From: an uncultured Acidimicrobiia bacterium
GTDB lineage: Bacteria > Actinomycetota > Acidimicrobiia > Spongiisociales > Spongiisociaceae
Length of the DNA stretch: 64,000 bases
Direction of reading: 5' to 3'
Assembly (NCBI GenBank): GCA_958295745.1
Contig: OY282370.1
Coordinates: 1,607,724-1,671,723, forward strand
The position numbers were made by a program, and so were the translations under genes. Below, piece by piece: positions 42,575 to 50,971 of the stretch (the first letter of the stretch is position 1; every line of letters begins with the position of its first letter). A model generated the notes under the pieces. That model ran no database searches, was not told where the DNA came from, and worked only from the letters and a program-made list of their open reading frames with translations.

Positions 42575-43780
42575 TCAACGGGCGGAGAACTCCCCCCGGC
42601 CGTGGGCCATCGCCACCGCGGCGTGCATGGCCATCCCGGCGGCCATCACCTCTTCGTGGAACACCACCCGATTGGAATGGTTGCCGGGCGCTTCCTCCGG
42701 CGCCAGGTCGGGCGGGCAGGCGCCCAGGTAGGACATCACGCCGGGCACCTCCTTGAGCACATAACTCCAGTCCTCGCCTCCCATCGACGGCGCGGCCAGG
42801 GTTTCCACCAGGTCGCCGCCGACGGTGCGCCTGGCCACCGCGTCTACGAAGGCCGTGTAGTCGGGGTCGTTGACGGTAACCCCGTACCCGCGGGAGATGT
42901 CCACCTCGGCTTCCACCATGTGGGCGGCGGCCAGGTTCCCGGCCACCCGGCGGAGCAGGTCGTGCAGCTCGTTGCGGGTCGTTTCGGACAGCGCCCGGAT
43001 CGTCCCGACCAGCCGGGCCGTCTCGGGAATGATGTTGTGGGTGGTGCCCGCCTCGATCATGGAGAAGGTGATGACCCCCGGGTCGAATACGTTCACCCGG
43101 CGGGTGACGGCCGTCTGGGCGGCCTGTACGATCCCCGCGGCGGCCGGAATCGGATCTAACGACAGGTGGGGGGCCGAGGCGTGGCCTCCCTTTCCCCGCA
43201 CGGTGATCTCGAAGTCGTCGGCCGACGCCATCTGGGGGCCGGGGCGGTGCCGGATGGTTCCGGCGGAGTGCCAGCTCACCACATGGAGGGCGAAAGCCCC
43301 GGTGGGGCGCTCCCCGGCGGTGTCCAGCAAGCCTTCTTCGATCATGTAACGGGCGCCGAAGAAGCCCTCCTCGCCCGGCTGGAACATGAAGATCACGTCG
43401 CCGGCCAGCTCGGATTGCATCCCCGACAGGAGCCGGGCCGCCCCCGCCAGTATGGCGGTATGCAGGTCATGGCCGCAGGCGTGCATGAAGCCGGGATTCT
43501 CGCTGGCGAAGGGGAGCCCCGTCTCCTCCTGCAGGGGCAGGGCGTCCATGTCGCCCCTCAGGATGATGGTCGGCCCCGGAAGCCCGCCCCGCAGGACGGC
43601 CGCGACGCCGCTGGTGGTCTCGTGCAAGGTGATCTCCAGCGGCAGCCCTTCCAGTGCTTGGAGAACCATCCGGCGCGTCTCGGGGAGGTGGAGGCCGCGT
43701 TCGGGGCGGCGATGAAGCCGCCGCCGCAGATCCACCGTTTGGGGATAGAGGCGGCGCGCTGCCGAGAGAAGATCGCTCAT
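42575..43780 (-). CDS. M20-family amidohydrolase (N-acyl amino acid/peptide hydrolase)
   Basis: A 401-residue zinc amidohydrolase of the IAA-amino acid hydrolase/hippuricase type. Metal ligands are visible in ILRGDMDALPL, HACGHDLHTAILAGAA and FMFQPGEEGFFGA, and the final His in PGNHSNRVVFHEE. The dimerisation insert contains GGHASAPHLSLDPI. Likely substrates are N-acyl amino acids or amides. It is isolated on the minus strand; no signal peptide is present, so it is cytoplasmic. Confidence 0.9.
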   Translation of the reverse strand: MSDLLSAARRLYPQTVDLRRRLHRRPERGLHLPETRRMVLQALEGLPLEITLHETTSGVAAVLRGGLPGPTIILRGDMDALPLQEETGLPFASENPGFMHACGHDLHTAILAGAARLLSGMQSELAGDVIFMFQPGEEGFFGARYMIEEGLLDTAGERPTGAFALHVVSWHSAGTIRHRPGPQMASADDFEITVRGKGGHASAPHLSLDPIPAAAGIVQAAQTAVTRRVNVFDPGVITFSMIEAGTTHNIIPETARLVGTIRALSETTRNELHDLLRRVAGNLAAAHMVEAEVDISRGYGVTVNDPDYTAFVDAVARRTVGGDLVETLAAPSMGGEDWSYVLKEVPGVMSYLGACPPDLAPEEAPGNHSNRVVFHEEVMAAGMAMHAAVAMAHGRGEFSAR

Positions 43781-43875
43781 GGGTTGTGAATCCTATCCAA
43801 CCCCTGATCCTTCATATGGCTTTGCGCAACCATGAAACAACAAGGGTAGAGGCGCCGCCGCCCCAGGCCTATCGC

Positions 43876-44376
43876 CTACCGCCTGTATGAATCTCGGTGG
43901 ACGATCTCACCGATCGATTTGCGGCCTCCGAACCGGGCCGGTTCGGCCGACGGCGCCGGATATCCGATGGCGATGACGTACCGGCAGCGCCAACCCTCCG
44001 GCACGCCCAGCACCGCGGCGGCGTCGTGTTCCCGATGCATGGTCACCGGACACGTCGCCATCCCCAGCGCATCGGCCGACAGCATGATGTTCTGCGCCAT
44101 GCGCCCGATGTCGAACTCGTAGGTCTCGGGTTCCTGCACCAGCGCCAGCCCGGCCGGGGCCTTGCTGAGTGGCCCGCCGGTGTTGCAGCACCCGGCCAGC
44201 CGTTCTTTCTGGTCCGGGTCCTGGACGACCACCACCGACCAGTTCTGGCGGTTCTTGGCGCTGCCCGTCCATCGGGCGGCTTCGAGCACCCGGTCGAGGT
44301 CTTCCGGATCGAGAGGGCGGTCCTGGAATTTGCGGATGGCCCGTAGGCCGAGGATGCGCTGGTATGTTCTGTCCAT
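43876..44376 (-). CDS. Nitroreductase family protein
   Basis: A 166-residue FMN-dependent nitroreductase-fold protein. FMN-phosphate contacts are in LRAIRKFQDRPLDPEDL (residues about 10-26), with ARWTGSAKNRQNWSVVVV and GRMAQNIMLSADALGMATCP as the usual core, and GYPAP near the C-terminus. Natural substrates of such proteins range from quinones to nitroaromatics. ATG 44376 gives the family N-terminus; an ATG 13 codons upstream is the alternative. Divergent from the membrane-protein pair at 44.5 kb. Confidence 0.86.
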   Translation of the reverse strand: MDRTYQRILGLRAIRKFQDRPLDPEDLDRVLEAARWTGSAKNRQNWSVVVVQDPDQKERLAGCCNTGGPLSKAPAGLALVQEPETYEFDIGRMAQNIMLSADALGMATCPVTMHREHDAAAVLGVPEGWRCRYVIAIGYPAPSAEPARFGGRKSIGEIVHRDSYRR

Positions 44377-44465
44377 GGGCCGATACCCTACCGCTCGCCG
44401 GGTGGTTTTATCCATTTCGGCTTGCGTCGCGCACCATACCGGCCCCTCGTTGCTCCGTCCGGGCC

Positions 44466-44981
44466 ATGGCTGACCCGGCGGCGGAGGAAAGGCTGGCGGC
44501 TTCGGCGGGTGGATCCCGACTCTCCGGCAACCGGATACTGCTGTGGTCCGCGGTCGTGATCGGCGTCCTGTTGGCGGCGGCGGTCGTCTTCTCCTTCACG
44601 AGGGACACGACGCTGGACGCCGGCACCCCGGAAGGAGTGGTGCAGCGTTACCTTTCGGCGATGATCGACGGACGCCGCGGCGCCGCCCGGGCCTATCTCT
44701 CGGACCGGCTGCAGCGGGAGTGCGCCATCGAAACACCGCACCGCCTGCGGGACGGGTCCTACCGGATCGAATGGATCGAGACCACGGTGGAGGGATCGAC
44801 CGCCTACGTGGACGTCCGGATCACCGAGGAATGGCCGTTGGCGCCGGACTATCCGGAATACCGGATGTTCGTTCTGGCCAACGAGGAGGGCGAAGCCGGC
44901 GGGGGGAACTGGCGCATCACCCGCCAGGACTGGCCGTGGTACGAGTGCTCCGAGGATCATCTGGATACGGAGGCGGGTTAG
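44466..44981 (+). CDS. Membrane-anchored protein with extracytoplasmic domain
   Basis: A 171-residue protein: a 25-residue cytoplasmic head, one membrane segment (about residues 26-45) and an extracytoplasmic domain with DAGTPEGVVQRYLSAMIDGR at its start. That start resembles an NTF2/DUF4878-like fold common in actinobacterial exported proteins. It ends two bases before the DUF5671 gene, so the two are likely co-expressed and may interact. No enzymatic motif is seen. Confidence 0.75.
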   Translation: MADPAAEERLAASAGGSRLSGNRILLWSAVVIGVLLAAAVVFSFTRDTTLDAGTPEGVVQRYLSAMIDGRRGAARAYLSDRLQRECAIETPHRLRDGSYRIEWIETTVEGSTAYVDVRITEEWPLAPDYPEYRMFVLANEEGEAGGGNWRITRQDWPWYECSEDHLDTEAG

Positions 44982-44983
44982 CG

Positions 44984-46672
44984 ATGACTGTGCTGGTAGG
45001 GATCGTCCTCTGGTGGCTGATGCTCTTGGCCGCCGTCATCTCCTCGATCGTGTACCTGTCCTCGAGGTCGAAGAGAGAGCGAGGGGGCGCCCTGCGCCGC
45101 TTCTTCCAATACGGGATGTTGTTGCTGTTGGTGATACTGGCCGCCACTGGGCTCACAGGGCTGCTCACCGGCGCCGCCGCCGGAACCGGATACAGGGCGT
45201 TCATGCTCTCGTGCGTGATCGTGGGGACGCCCGGCCTGGTGCTGATGGCCGGATGGGTGCGGCGCACCCTCGGTTCCGAGGGCGGAGACCCCCCGGGATG
45301 GAAGGTCTATCTGACGGTGGCCGAGATGGTCGGGCTCCTGGTGGGGGGCGCCGGGGCGGTTGTCTGGGGTCAAAGGCTCCTGGAGGGCCGGTTCGACCGC
45401 ACCGCCGCCGTCACGGCGCTGGTGTGGGGGCTGGTATGGCTGGTTCACCACACGATGGCCGGCCGGCGGGCGCTCTCCGCCCGGCACGAGTGGGGCGTGA
45501 TACTGGGATCGCTGGTGGGCCTGACCGCCGCGGCCGGTTTCGGCGTCGCCTTCCTCGACGCCATCCTGCAAAGGGTGTACGACGCGGTGTGGGGGGTTGC
45601 GGTGCTTGCCGAAACCGGGGACGCCCTCCGTGAAGGGTTGTCCGGGTTGGCGGTAGGCGGTGCGGCCTGGGTGCTCTACTGGTGGCGGCTGGCGCGCCGG
45701 GGGGAGTGCAGCACCCTGTGGCGCGGATACGTGCTACTGGCCGGGGTGGTGGGCGGCCTGGTGATAGGGCTGGCCGGAGTCTGGAACTTCGCCTACCGGA
45801 TACTCGACTGGCTGGCCGGCGGCTCCGCACTACCGGCCGGCCTCCACTTCGGCGGTCTACCGCTCGCCGTTGCCCTGGCAGTGATAGGGGGAGGTCTGTG
45901 GCGTTACCACCGGGCGGTGCTCCGCTCCGCGGCTGCGGCCGTCCGCACCGAGGTGGACCGGGTGTACGAGTACACGGTATCGGGGGTGGGGCTGCTGGCC
46001 GCGGCGGCGGGCTCGACGGCGGTGGCGGCGGCTTCCATCGGGGCTTTGACCCCTTCCCGATTCATATATCCGGAGGCCTACGACCGGTCGGGGTTGATCG
46101 CCGCGGTGACGGTGCTGGCGGTAGGCGGTCCCCTATGGTGGCGCAGCTGGTCGTCGGTCCAGCGTAAGCGGAATAACGATCCCGGCGCCGAGCTCCGGTC
46201 ACCCAACCGGCGGATCTACCTGACATGCCTGTTCGGGGTGGGGGGTTTGGTGGCCCTGGTCAGCCTCCTCGTGCTCGTGTACGAAGTGGCGGCCTCGGTA
46301 CTGGATCGGACCTTTGACGACGGGACGGTTTTCGCCGTGCGTTGGCCGCTGAGTCTGGTAGTGATCGTGGGTTTGACCGCCGCATACCACTGGGCGGTCC
46401 GCCGAGCCGACCTGGCCGAGGCGCCCGAGACGGGCCCCGCCGCGGCAGGCTCGATGGTGAAGTCGGTGGTGTTGTTGGGATCGTCGGACCGGGAAGCGGC
46501 CGGGATAGTGAGGGAGCGAACCGGCATCCGGGTAGAGGTCTGGGCCCGGCCGGATGCAGAGGCCCCCCTGTCGGCGGAAGAGGTGATAGAGGCCATAGAG
46601 TCGGCGGAGCACCCCAATCTGCTCATCGTGGCCCGTCCGGAAGGCCCCGAGGTGATCCCCTACAACGAATGA
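44984..46672 (+). CDS. Multi-pass membrane protein with DUF5671-like repeats
   Basis: A 562-residue protein with about fourteen hydrophobic segments organised as repeated blocks of three or four helices. Each block resembles DUF5671 (for example VTALVWGLVWLVHHTMAGRR, RWPLSLVVIVGLTAAYHW). The last 90 residues are soluble and read VKSVVLLGSSDREAAGIVRE. Function unknown; a membrane sensor or scaffold is possible but unproven. The start is ATG 44984, directly after the upstream gene. Confidence 0.78.
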   Translation: MTVLVGIVLWWLMLLAAVISSIVYLSSRSKRERGGALRRFFQYGMLLLLVILAATGLTGLLTGAAAGTGYRAFMLSCVIVGTPGLVLMAGWVRRTLGSEGGDPPGWKVYLTVAEMVGLLVGGAGAVVWGQRLLEGRFDRTAAVTALVWGLVWLVHHTMAGRRALSARHEWGVILGSLVGLTAAAGFGVAFLDAILQRVYDAVWGVAVLAETGDALREGLSGLAVGGAAWVLYWWRLARRGECSTLWRGYVLLAGVVGGLVIGLAGVWNFAYRILDWLAGGSALPAGLHFGGLPLAVALAVIGGGLWRYHRAVLRSAAAAVRTEVDRVYEYTVSGVGLLAAAAGSTAVAAASIGALTPSRFIYPEAYDRSGLIAAVTVLAVGGPLWWRSWSSVQRKRNNDPGAELRSPNRRIYLTCLFGVGGLVALVSLLVLVYEVAASVLDRTFDDGTVFAVRWPLSLVVIVGLTAAYHWAVRRADLAEAPETGPAAAGSMVKSVVLLGSSDREAAGIVRERTGIRVEVWARPDAEAPLSAEEVIEAIESAEHPNLLIVARPEGPEVIPYNE

Positions 46673-47110
46673 CCCAACACGTCCATCCTCGTAACCGGCG
46701 CCCCTGCCCCACCCCGATCGAAACTTCATGCCAAGAACGCGAAACATAGGGGTTGACCTTTCCTAGAAAATGGGAGATGCTGTAGGGGAAGAAGGAATCC
46801 GCCGCTTCTGTCCGGACGGCAGTGGATGAATATCGGAAGTCTCGTCCGATGCCCGGCCCTCTGCGGGGGGTAACGGAACGGAGGGCGGGCAATAGCCGAA
46901 ACCGAATCAAGACTTCGGATCGGGGTCGGGTCCGCGCGCCCGTGTCCACGGTCCTGGCGCAGTGTGGCGGGGGCAGGGCCCATCGGGGCGGCGATTCGGG
47001 TGGGGATTTTCGCGGTCTTGGGCGGGGATGGGAGTCAACGGGCGGCGGATTCGGACAGGGTTTTTCCGCGAACTGCCGGTGTTGTTCACCTGCGGCTAGT
47101 CTGGCCGGCC
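46673..47110. other. 438-base intergenic region, nothing recognised
   Basis: Short open frames exist on both strands but overlap one another and show no family motif, so none is annotated. I see no tRNA, riboswitch or clear terminator. A TTGACC sequence at 46752-46757 lacks a properly spaced -10 box. Confidence 0.5.
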
Positions 47111-47377
47111 ATGTGCCGCAGCATTCGCACCCTTCACAATTTCGACCCGCCGGCCACCGACGAGGAGGTCTACGCCGCCGCCCTCCAGTACGTCCGCAAG
47201 ATATCGGGAACCCCCCGGCCCTCGAAGGCTAACCAGGTGGTGTTCGACCGGACAGTGGGGGAGATCGCCGCCGAGACACGGAGGTTGGTGGACTCCCTGG
47301 TTACCTCCGCCCCTTCCAAGAACAGGGAGTTAGAAGCGGCAAAGGCCAGAGCAAGGGCCGCCCGCCGCCGAGCTTGA
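47111..47377 (+). CDS. DUF2277 family protein
   Basis: An 88-residue protein with the characteristic DUF2277 N-terminus MCRSIRTLHNFDPPATDEEV, then AALQYVRKISGTPRPSKANQ and a helical, basic C-terminal tail. This small family is widespread in actinobacteria and some other phyla and has no known function. ATG 47111 gives the family start exactly. It converges on the DUF6159 gene. Confidence 0.88.
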   Translation: MCRSIRTLHNFDPPATDEEVYAAALQYVRKISGTPRPSKANQVVFDRTVGEIAAETRRLVDSLVTSAPSKNRELEAAKARARAARRRA

Positions 47378-47433
47378 CCGCCATCCTTCACGGACGGGAG
47401 GGCGGTGTTTCCATCCGGTCCGTGCAACCGGTT

Positions 47434-48276
47434 CTACCGGCTTCGGAATCGACCGATGCGCCTGGCGCCGAAAGCGGCCTTCATGGCGTTGTTGTCGAAG
47501 TAGCCGGACGGAACCCGGCCGTCCACCGCAAAGTGGTACAGAGCCGTCTGATAGATAGCGCTCAGGGCGGCGATGACCACCGCGACCACGATCCCCCAGA
47601 GCACCCCCAGGCCGATTACGGCGCCGCCCGCCGCGCCTCCGGCTGCTATCCCCGCCGCCAAGAGGGCGAGCGCGGGCAGGAGAAGCAGGAAACCGAGCAA
47701 TCCGAACCCGATCTGGGCGGCGAGGTTCTCACCCCAGGTTTCGCGGAGTAGAGAACCCGATTTCTTGACCGCCCGGCCGGTTCCTAGGCCCTCGATCACG
47801 ATGATCGGCAATACGAGGAAGGTCACCACCGCCCAAGCCATCCCCGCGATGGCGGTCACGATCTGGCCGAGGAAGCCGGCCCGCTCCTCGATGGCTCTCA
47901 GGATCATGGATACGACCGCCGAGAGCAGGGCCCAGGGAACGATCTTCCCGGCTCGCCCGGCAGCCCCCCGAAGGGCGCTTCCGATGGTCGGGTCCCCGCC
48001 CTCGAGCCGTTCATGGGCCGCGCTTATGAGGGCGGCGTTGAAGAAGATCGTGATGTAGGCCAAGACGAAGTACATCACGATCAGCAACAGGATGGAGGCG
48101 CCGCTCATCCCGTCCGATGGTCCGCCTCCGGCGGCGAAGAGCGGGACTATGAAGGTGGCCGCCACCGCCAACGAGGCGATCCCCGAGATGAGCGGCAGCA
48201 GGAGCAGTTCCTTGTCCGCCTTGAGAACTTCCCAAGAGGATCGTGCCAAGGCCATGGAGTTGCGCAGTCGTATCAT
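47434..48276 (-). CDS. DUF6159-like membrane protein
   Basis: A 280-residue protein with five or six membrane segments, starting MIRLRNSMALARSSWEVLKA. It contains the pattern ADKELLLLPLISGIASLAV and a C-terminal ALYHFAVDGRVPSGYFDNNA followed by a charged tail. These features match the DUF6159 family, which is of unknown function. Hydrophobic segments dominate residues 25-240. Divergent from the lipoprotein gene at 48323. Confidence 0.82.
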   Translation of the reverse strand: MIRLRNSMALARSSWEVLKADKELLLLPLISGIASLAVAATFIVPLFAAGGGPSDGMSGASILLLIVMYFVLAYITIFFNAALISAAHERLEGGDPTIGSALRGAAGRAGKIVPWALLSAVVSMILRAIEERAGFLGQIVTAIAGMAWAVVTFLVLPIIVIEGLGTGRAVKKSGSLLRETWGENLAAQIGFGLLGFLLLLPALALLAAGIAAGGAAGGAVIGLGVLWGIVVAVVIAALSAIYQTALYHFAVDGRVPSGYFDNNAMKAAFGARRIGRFRSR

Positions 48277-48322
48277 GGGCGGGAGGGTAGCCCGGCGGCG
48301 AGGCTATCGGGAGGGTTTGAAC

Positions 48323-49195
48323 ATGTCTCTTTTCTCGCGTTGCGGGGTTCGACCGGCGGCCGGCCCGAGACGGTGGATCGCAGGGCGGCGGTTGGGCTTG
48401 GCGGCGCTGCTTGCGGTGTTGCCGGCCTGCATCTTCGTCGATTGGTCTACAGAGCCTCCGCCTTCCTCCATCACCGTGTTGCCTGATGCCTCTGCACCGG
48501 CTTCGACGGAATCCCCCGCCGTTGCGGACACCCGGTCGGAGGCCGCCCCGTCGAGTACGTCCGCTCCGTCGAATACGGCCGCTGTCACGACCGCGCCGTC
48601 CGAACAGCTGCCGGGCGAACCGTTCGACCTGGCGGAGGAAGGAACCCGCCTAGCGGTCATCGGGGTGCGGTTCGACGACGTGCTCACCCTGCGCGGGCGC
48701 CCGGGCGCCGACCAGCTTGTCCTCGCCGGACTCGCCCCTCATGCGGACGATCTCACCGCCACGGGAAGGAGCCGGGCCCTGACCCGTTCCTTCTGGTTGG
48801 AGGTGGTCGCCGGCGACGGGAAGGTCGGCTGGGTGTCCGCCAAGTACATCGGTGTGTTGGGCCGCACCCTCGACAGCACCTCGGCGGTGACCGAGGCCCT
48901 CGGAGGAGCGCCCCCGAGCGCGCCGGACATGGCCGGCCTCGGCATGACCGCGGCCCGGGCCATGGCCTCGGAGGAACCCCCCTCCGAGATCGTCATGTCC
49001 GGCCCGCCCGCCGAAGGGGAGACAGGGGAGGTGGTCTTCGACGTCGTGGGGCTGGGCGACGACTCGGTGCTGGGGATGCGGCTTCGCGTATTCGGCGTCC
49101 GGGGCGCCGACGGCGGTTACACGCTCGAAAGGGTCGAGGAGACCGTTGTCTGCTATCCCCGCCGCGGCGCAACCCCCGAGGGCTTGTGCCGATGA
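48323..49195 (+). CDS. Putative lipoprotein with SH3-like domain
   Basis: A 290-residue exported protein. The signal peptide ends in a lipobox, LPAC with C36. A Ser/Thr/Pro/Ala-rich linker (about residues 45-95) precedes a domain containing LAVIGVRFDDVLTLRGRPGA and GDGKVGWVSAKYIGVLG, which resembles a bacterial SH3 domain. The C-terminal part (TGEVVFDVVGLGDDSVLG onward) is unassigned. ATG 48323 follows GGGAGGG at proper spacing. Probably cell-envelope located; function unknown. Confidence 0.78.
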   Translation: MSLFSRCGVRPAAGPRRWIAGRRLGLAALLAVLPACIFVDWSTEPPPSSITVLPDASAPASTESPAVADTRSEAAPSSTSAPSNTAAVTTAPSEQLPGEPFDLAEEGTRLAVIGVRFDDVLTLRGRPGADQLVLAGLAPHADDLTATGRSRALTRSFWLEVVAGDGKVGWVSAKYIGVLGRTLDSTSAVTEALGGAPPSAPDMAGLGMTAARAMASEEPPSEIVMSGPPAEGETGEVVFDVVGLGDDSVLGMRLRVFGVRGADGGYTLERVEETVVCYPRRGATPEGLCR

Positions 49196-49240
49196 GCCGC
49201 CGCGTCGCGATATAGTGGATTCCCCCCACGGAGGCAGGGC

Positions 49241-50014
49241 ATGTGCTTCGACCATGATTCCGAACCGCCGATCCCCCGAGGCGACCGGGAGGCCGCCGGG
49301 CGCGACCTGATCCTGACCGCCCGGGACGGCAACCGCTTCGCCGCATTCGAGGCGGCCGGCGATCCGCCGTCGAGCGCCGCGGTGGTGGTGCTGCCCGACG
49401 TCCGGGGCCTCTACCGCTTCTACAAGGACTTGGCCGTGCGCTTCGCCCAGGCCGGCCATGATGCGGTCGCCGTCGATTACTTCGGGCGCACCGCCGGAAT
49501 CGCAGAACGCCCCAACGACTGGGACTACTGGCCCCACGTCTACGGCGCCTCCTTCGAGGGAATCCGCGACGACGTGACCGCCGCCGTATCGCACCTGCGG
49601 TCGGCCGACCCCGATCGTGCGGTGTTCACGGTCGGTTTCTGCTTCGGCGGTTCCTACTCATGGCACCAGGCCGCCAACGGACTCGGGCTGGCCGGTGCGG
49701 TCGGCTTCTACGGCAAGCCCCGGCGGCCGGAGGAGACGGCCGGCGCCATCGACCGGACGGCGGGGATGGCCTGCCCGATCCTGGCGCTGATGGGAGGGGA
49801 CGACCCGAGCATCCCCCTCGACGCGGTGGAGGAGTTCCGCACCGCGCTGGAAGAGGCCGGAACCCCCCACGAAGTGGTGGTGTACCCCGGCGCCCCGCAT
49901 TCTTTCTTCGACCGCCGGTACGCGGAGTTCGCCGACGATTCCGCCGATGCCTGGCGGCGGGTCCTGGAGTTCATCGAGGCCAACACGGACGGGCCGCCGG
50001 CGGAGACCGGGTAG
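49241..50014 (+). CDS. Dienelactone hydrolase family protein
   Basis: A 257-residue alpha/beta hydrolase with the dienelactone hydrolase triad: nucleophile Cys in VGFCFGGSYSW (about residue 134), Asp in LMGGDDPSIPLD and His in PGAPHSFFDRR. DLHs open the lactone ring of dienelactone in chloroaromatic and protoanemonin pathways, but many paralogues act on other esters. The final HSFFDR motif is classic. It ends four bases before the ABC ATPase gene, though a functional link is unclear. Confidence 0.9.
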   Translation: MCFDHDSEPPIPRGDREAAGRDLILTARDGNRFAAFEAAGDPPSSAAVVVLPDVRGLYRFYKDLAVRFAQAGHDAVAVDYFGRTAGIAERPNDWDYWPHVYGASFEGIRDDVTAAVSHLRSADPDRAVFTVGFCFGGSYSWHQAANGLGLAGAVGFYGKPRRPEETAGAIDRTAGMACPILALMGGDDPSIPLDAVEEFRTALEEAGTPHEVVVYPGAPHSFFDRRYAEFADDSADAWRRVLEFIEANTDGPPAETG

Positions 50015-50017
50015 CCG

Positions 50018-50971
50018 GTGGGGGCAGGAAAGGCGGGGAGCGGGGCCCCGCGGACGATCGAAACCGCCGGCCTCACCAAGTACTACGGGAATACGCCCGG
50101 GATCGTCGACTTGGATCTGGCGGTCGAGGCGGGCGAGGTGTTCGGGTTCATAGGCCCCAACGGCGCCGGAAAGACCACCACCATCCGCCTGTTGCTCAAC
50201 CTCATCCACCCCACGAGGGGAACCGGGGCCGTCTTCGGCATGGACATAGCGGGCGGTTCGCTGTCCATCCGCCGCCGGGTCGGTTACCTGCCGGGTGATC
50301 TGGCGGTGTATCCGTCAATGACCGGGCGGGAGTTCCTGCTCTATTTCAGCCGGCTGCGCGGCATCGACACCGCCGCCCACACTTCCCTCCTGGCCGAGCG
50401 GTTCGATCTCGACCTCGACCGCCCGGTCAAGGAATATTCGAAGGGCAACCGCCAGAAGGTGGGTTTGGTCAACGCCTTCATGCATGAGCCGGATCTGCTG
50501 ATCCTCGACGAACCCACCGCCGGACTCGACCCGCTGGGCCAGCAGGAGTTCGGGGATCTGGTGTCCGAGGTCCGCCGGGAAGGCCGGACGGTGTTCCTGT
50601 CCTCCCACAACCTGCCCGAAGTGGAGCGGGTGGCGGACCGGGTGGGGATAGTCCGCCGCGGCCGGCTCATCGCCGTGGACACTCTCGAGGGTTTCCGGTC
50701 GAAGATACGTTCCAACCTGTCGATCGAGTTCGCATCCCCGGCCGACCCCGCCGCTTTTGCCGCCCTCGAGGGCGTGACGGTGACGGGCGTCCGCAAGGGG
50801 GGTTCCCTGCTGCGGTTGAGCGTGGCGGGGCCGCACGATGCGGTGGTCAAAGCGGCGGCCGCCCGGAACGTGCGTGCGGTCGCCTCCGAAGAGGCCGACC
50901 TGGACGAGGTTTTCTTCTCCTACTACGAGAATGGCGGCGAGGCCGGCGCCGACCCGGATGCCGAGGGCTGA
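50018..50971 (+). CDS. ABC exporter ATP-binding protein
   Basis: A 317-residue single ATPase: Walker A GPNGAGKTT, signature EYSKGNRQKVGLVNAF (a variant with YSKGN in place of LSGGQ) and Walker B LLILDEPTAGLDPLG. The C-terminal 90-residue extension of the drug/antibiotic-exporter (DrrA/CcmA) type follows. The GTG start at 50018 is the only plausible one near the domain. The permease gene starts 14 bases before its stop, so they form a two-gene exporter. Confidence 0.92.
   Translation: MGAGKAGSGAPRTIETAGLTKYYGNTPGIVDLDLAVEAGEVFGFIGPNGAGKTTTIRLLLNLIHPTRGTGAVFGMDIAGGSLSIRRRVGYLPGDLAVYPSMTGREFLLYFSRLRGIDTAAHTSLLAERFDLDLDRPVKEYSKGNRQKVGLVNAFMHEPDLLILDEPTAGLDPLGQQEFGDLVSEVRREGRTVFLSSHNLPEVERVADRVGIVRRGRLIAVDTLEGFRSKIRSNLSIEFASPADPAAFAALEGVTVTGVRKGGSLLRLSVAGPHDAVVKAAAARNVRAVASEEADLDEVFFSYYENGGEAGADPDAEG

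Noticed and set aside
46726-47110. Short ORFs before the DUF2277 gene
   Set aside because: Competing frames on both strands, low-complexity GC composition and no motif; left as non-coding.
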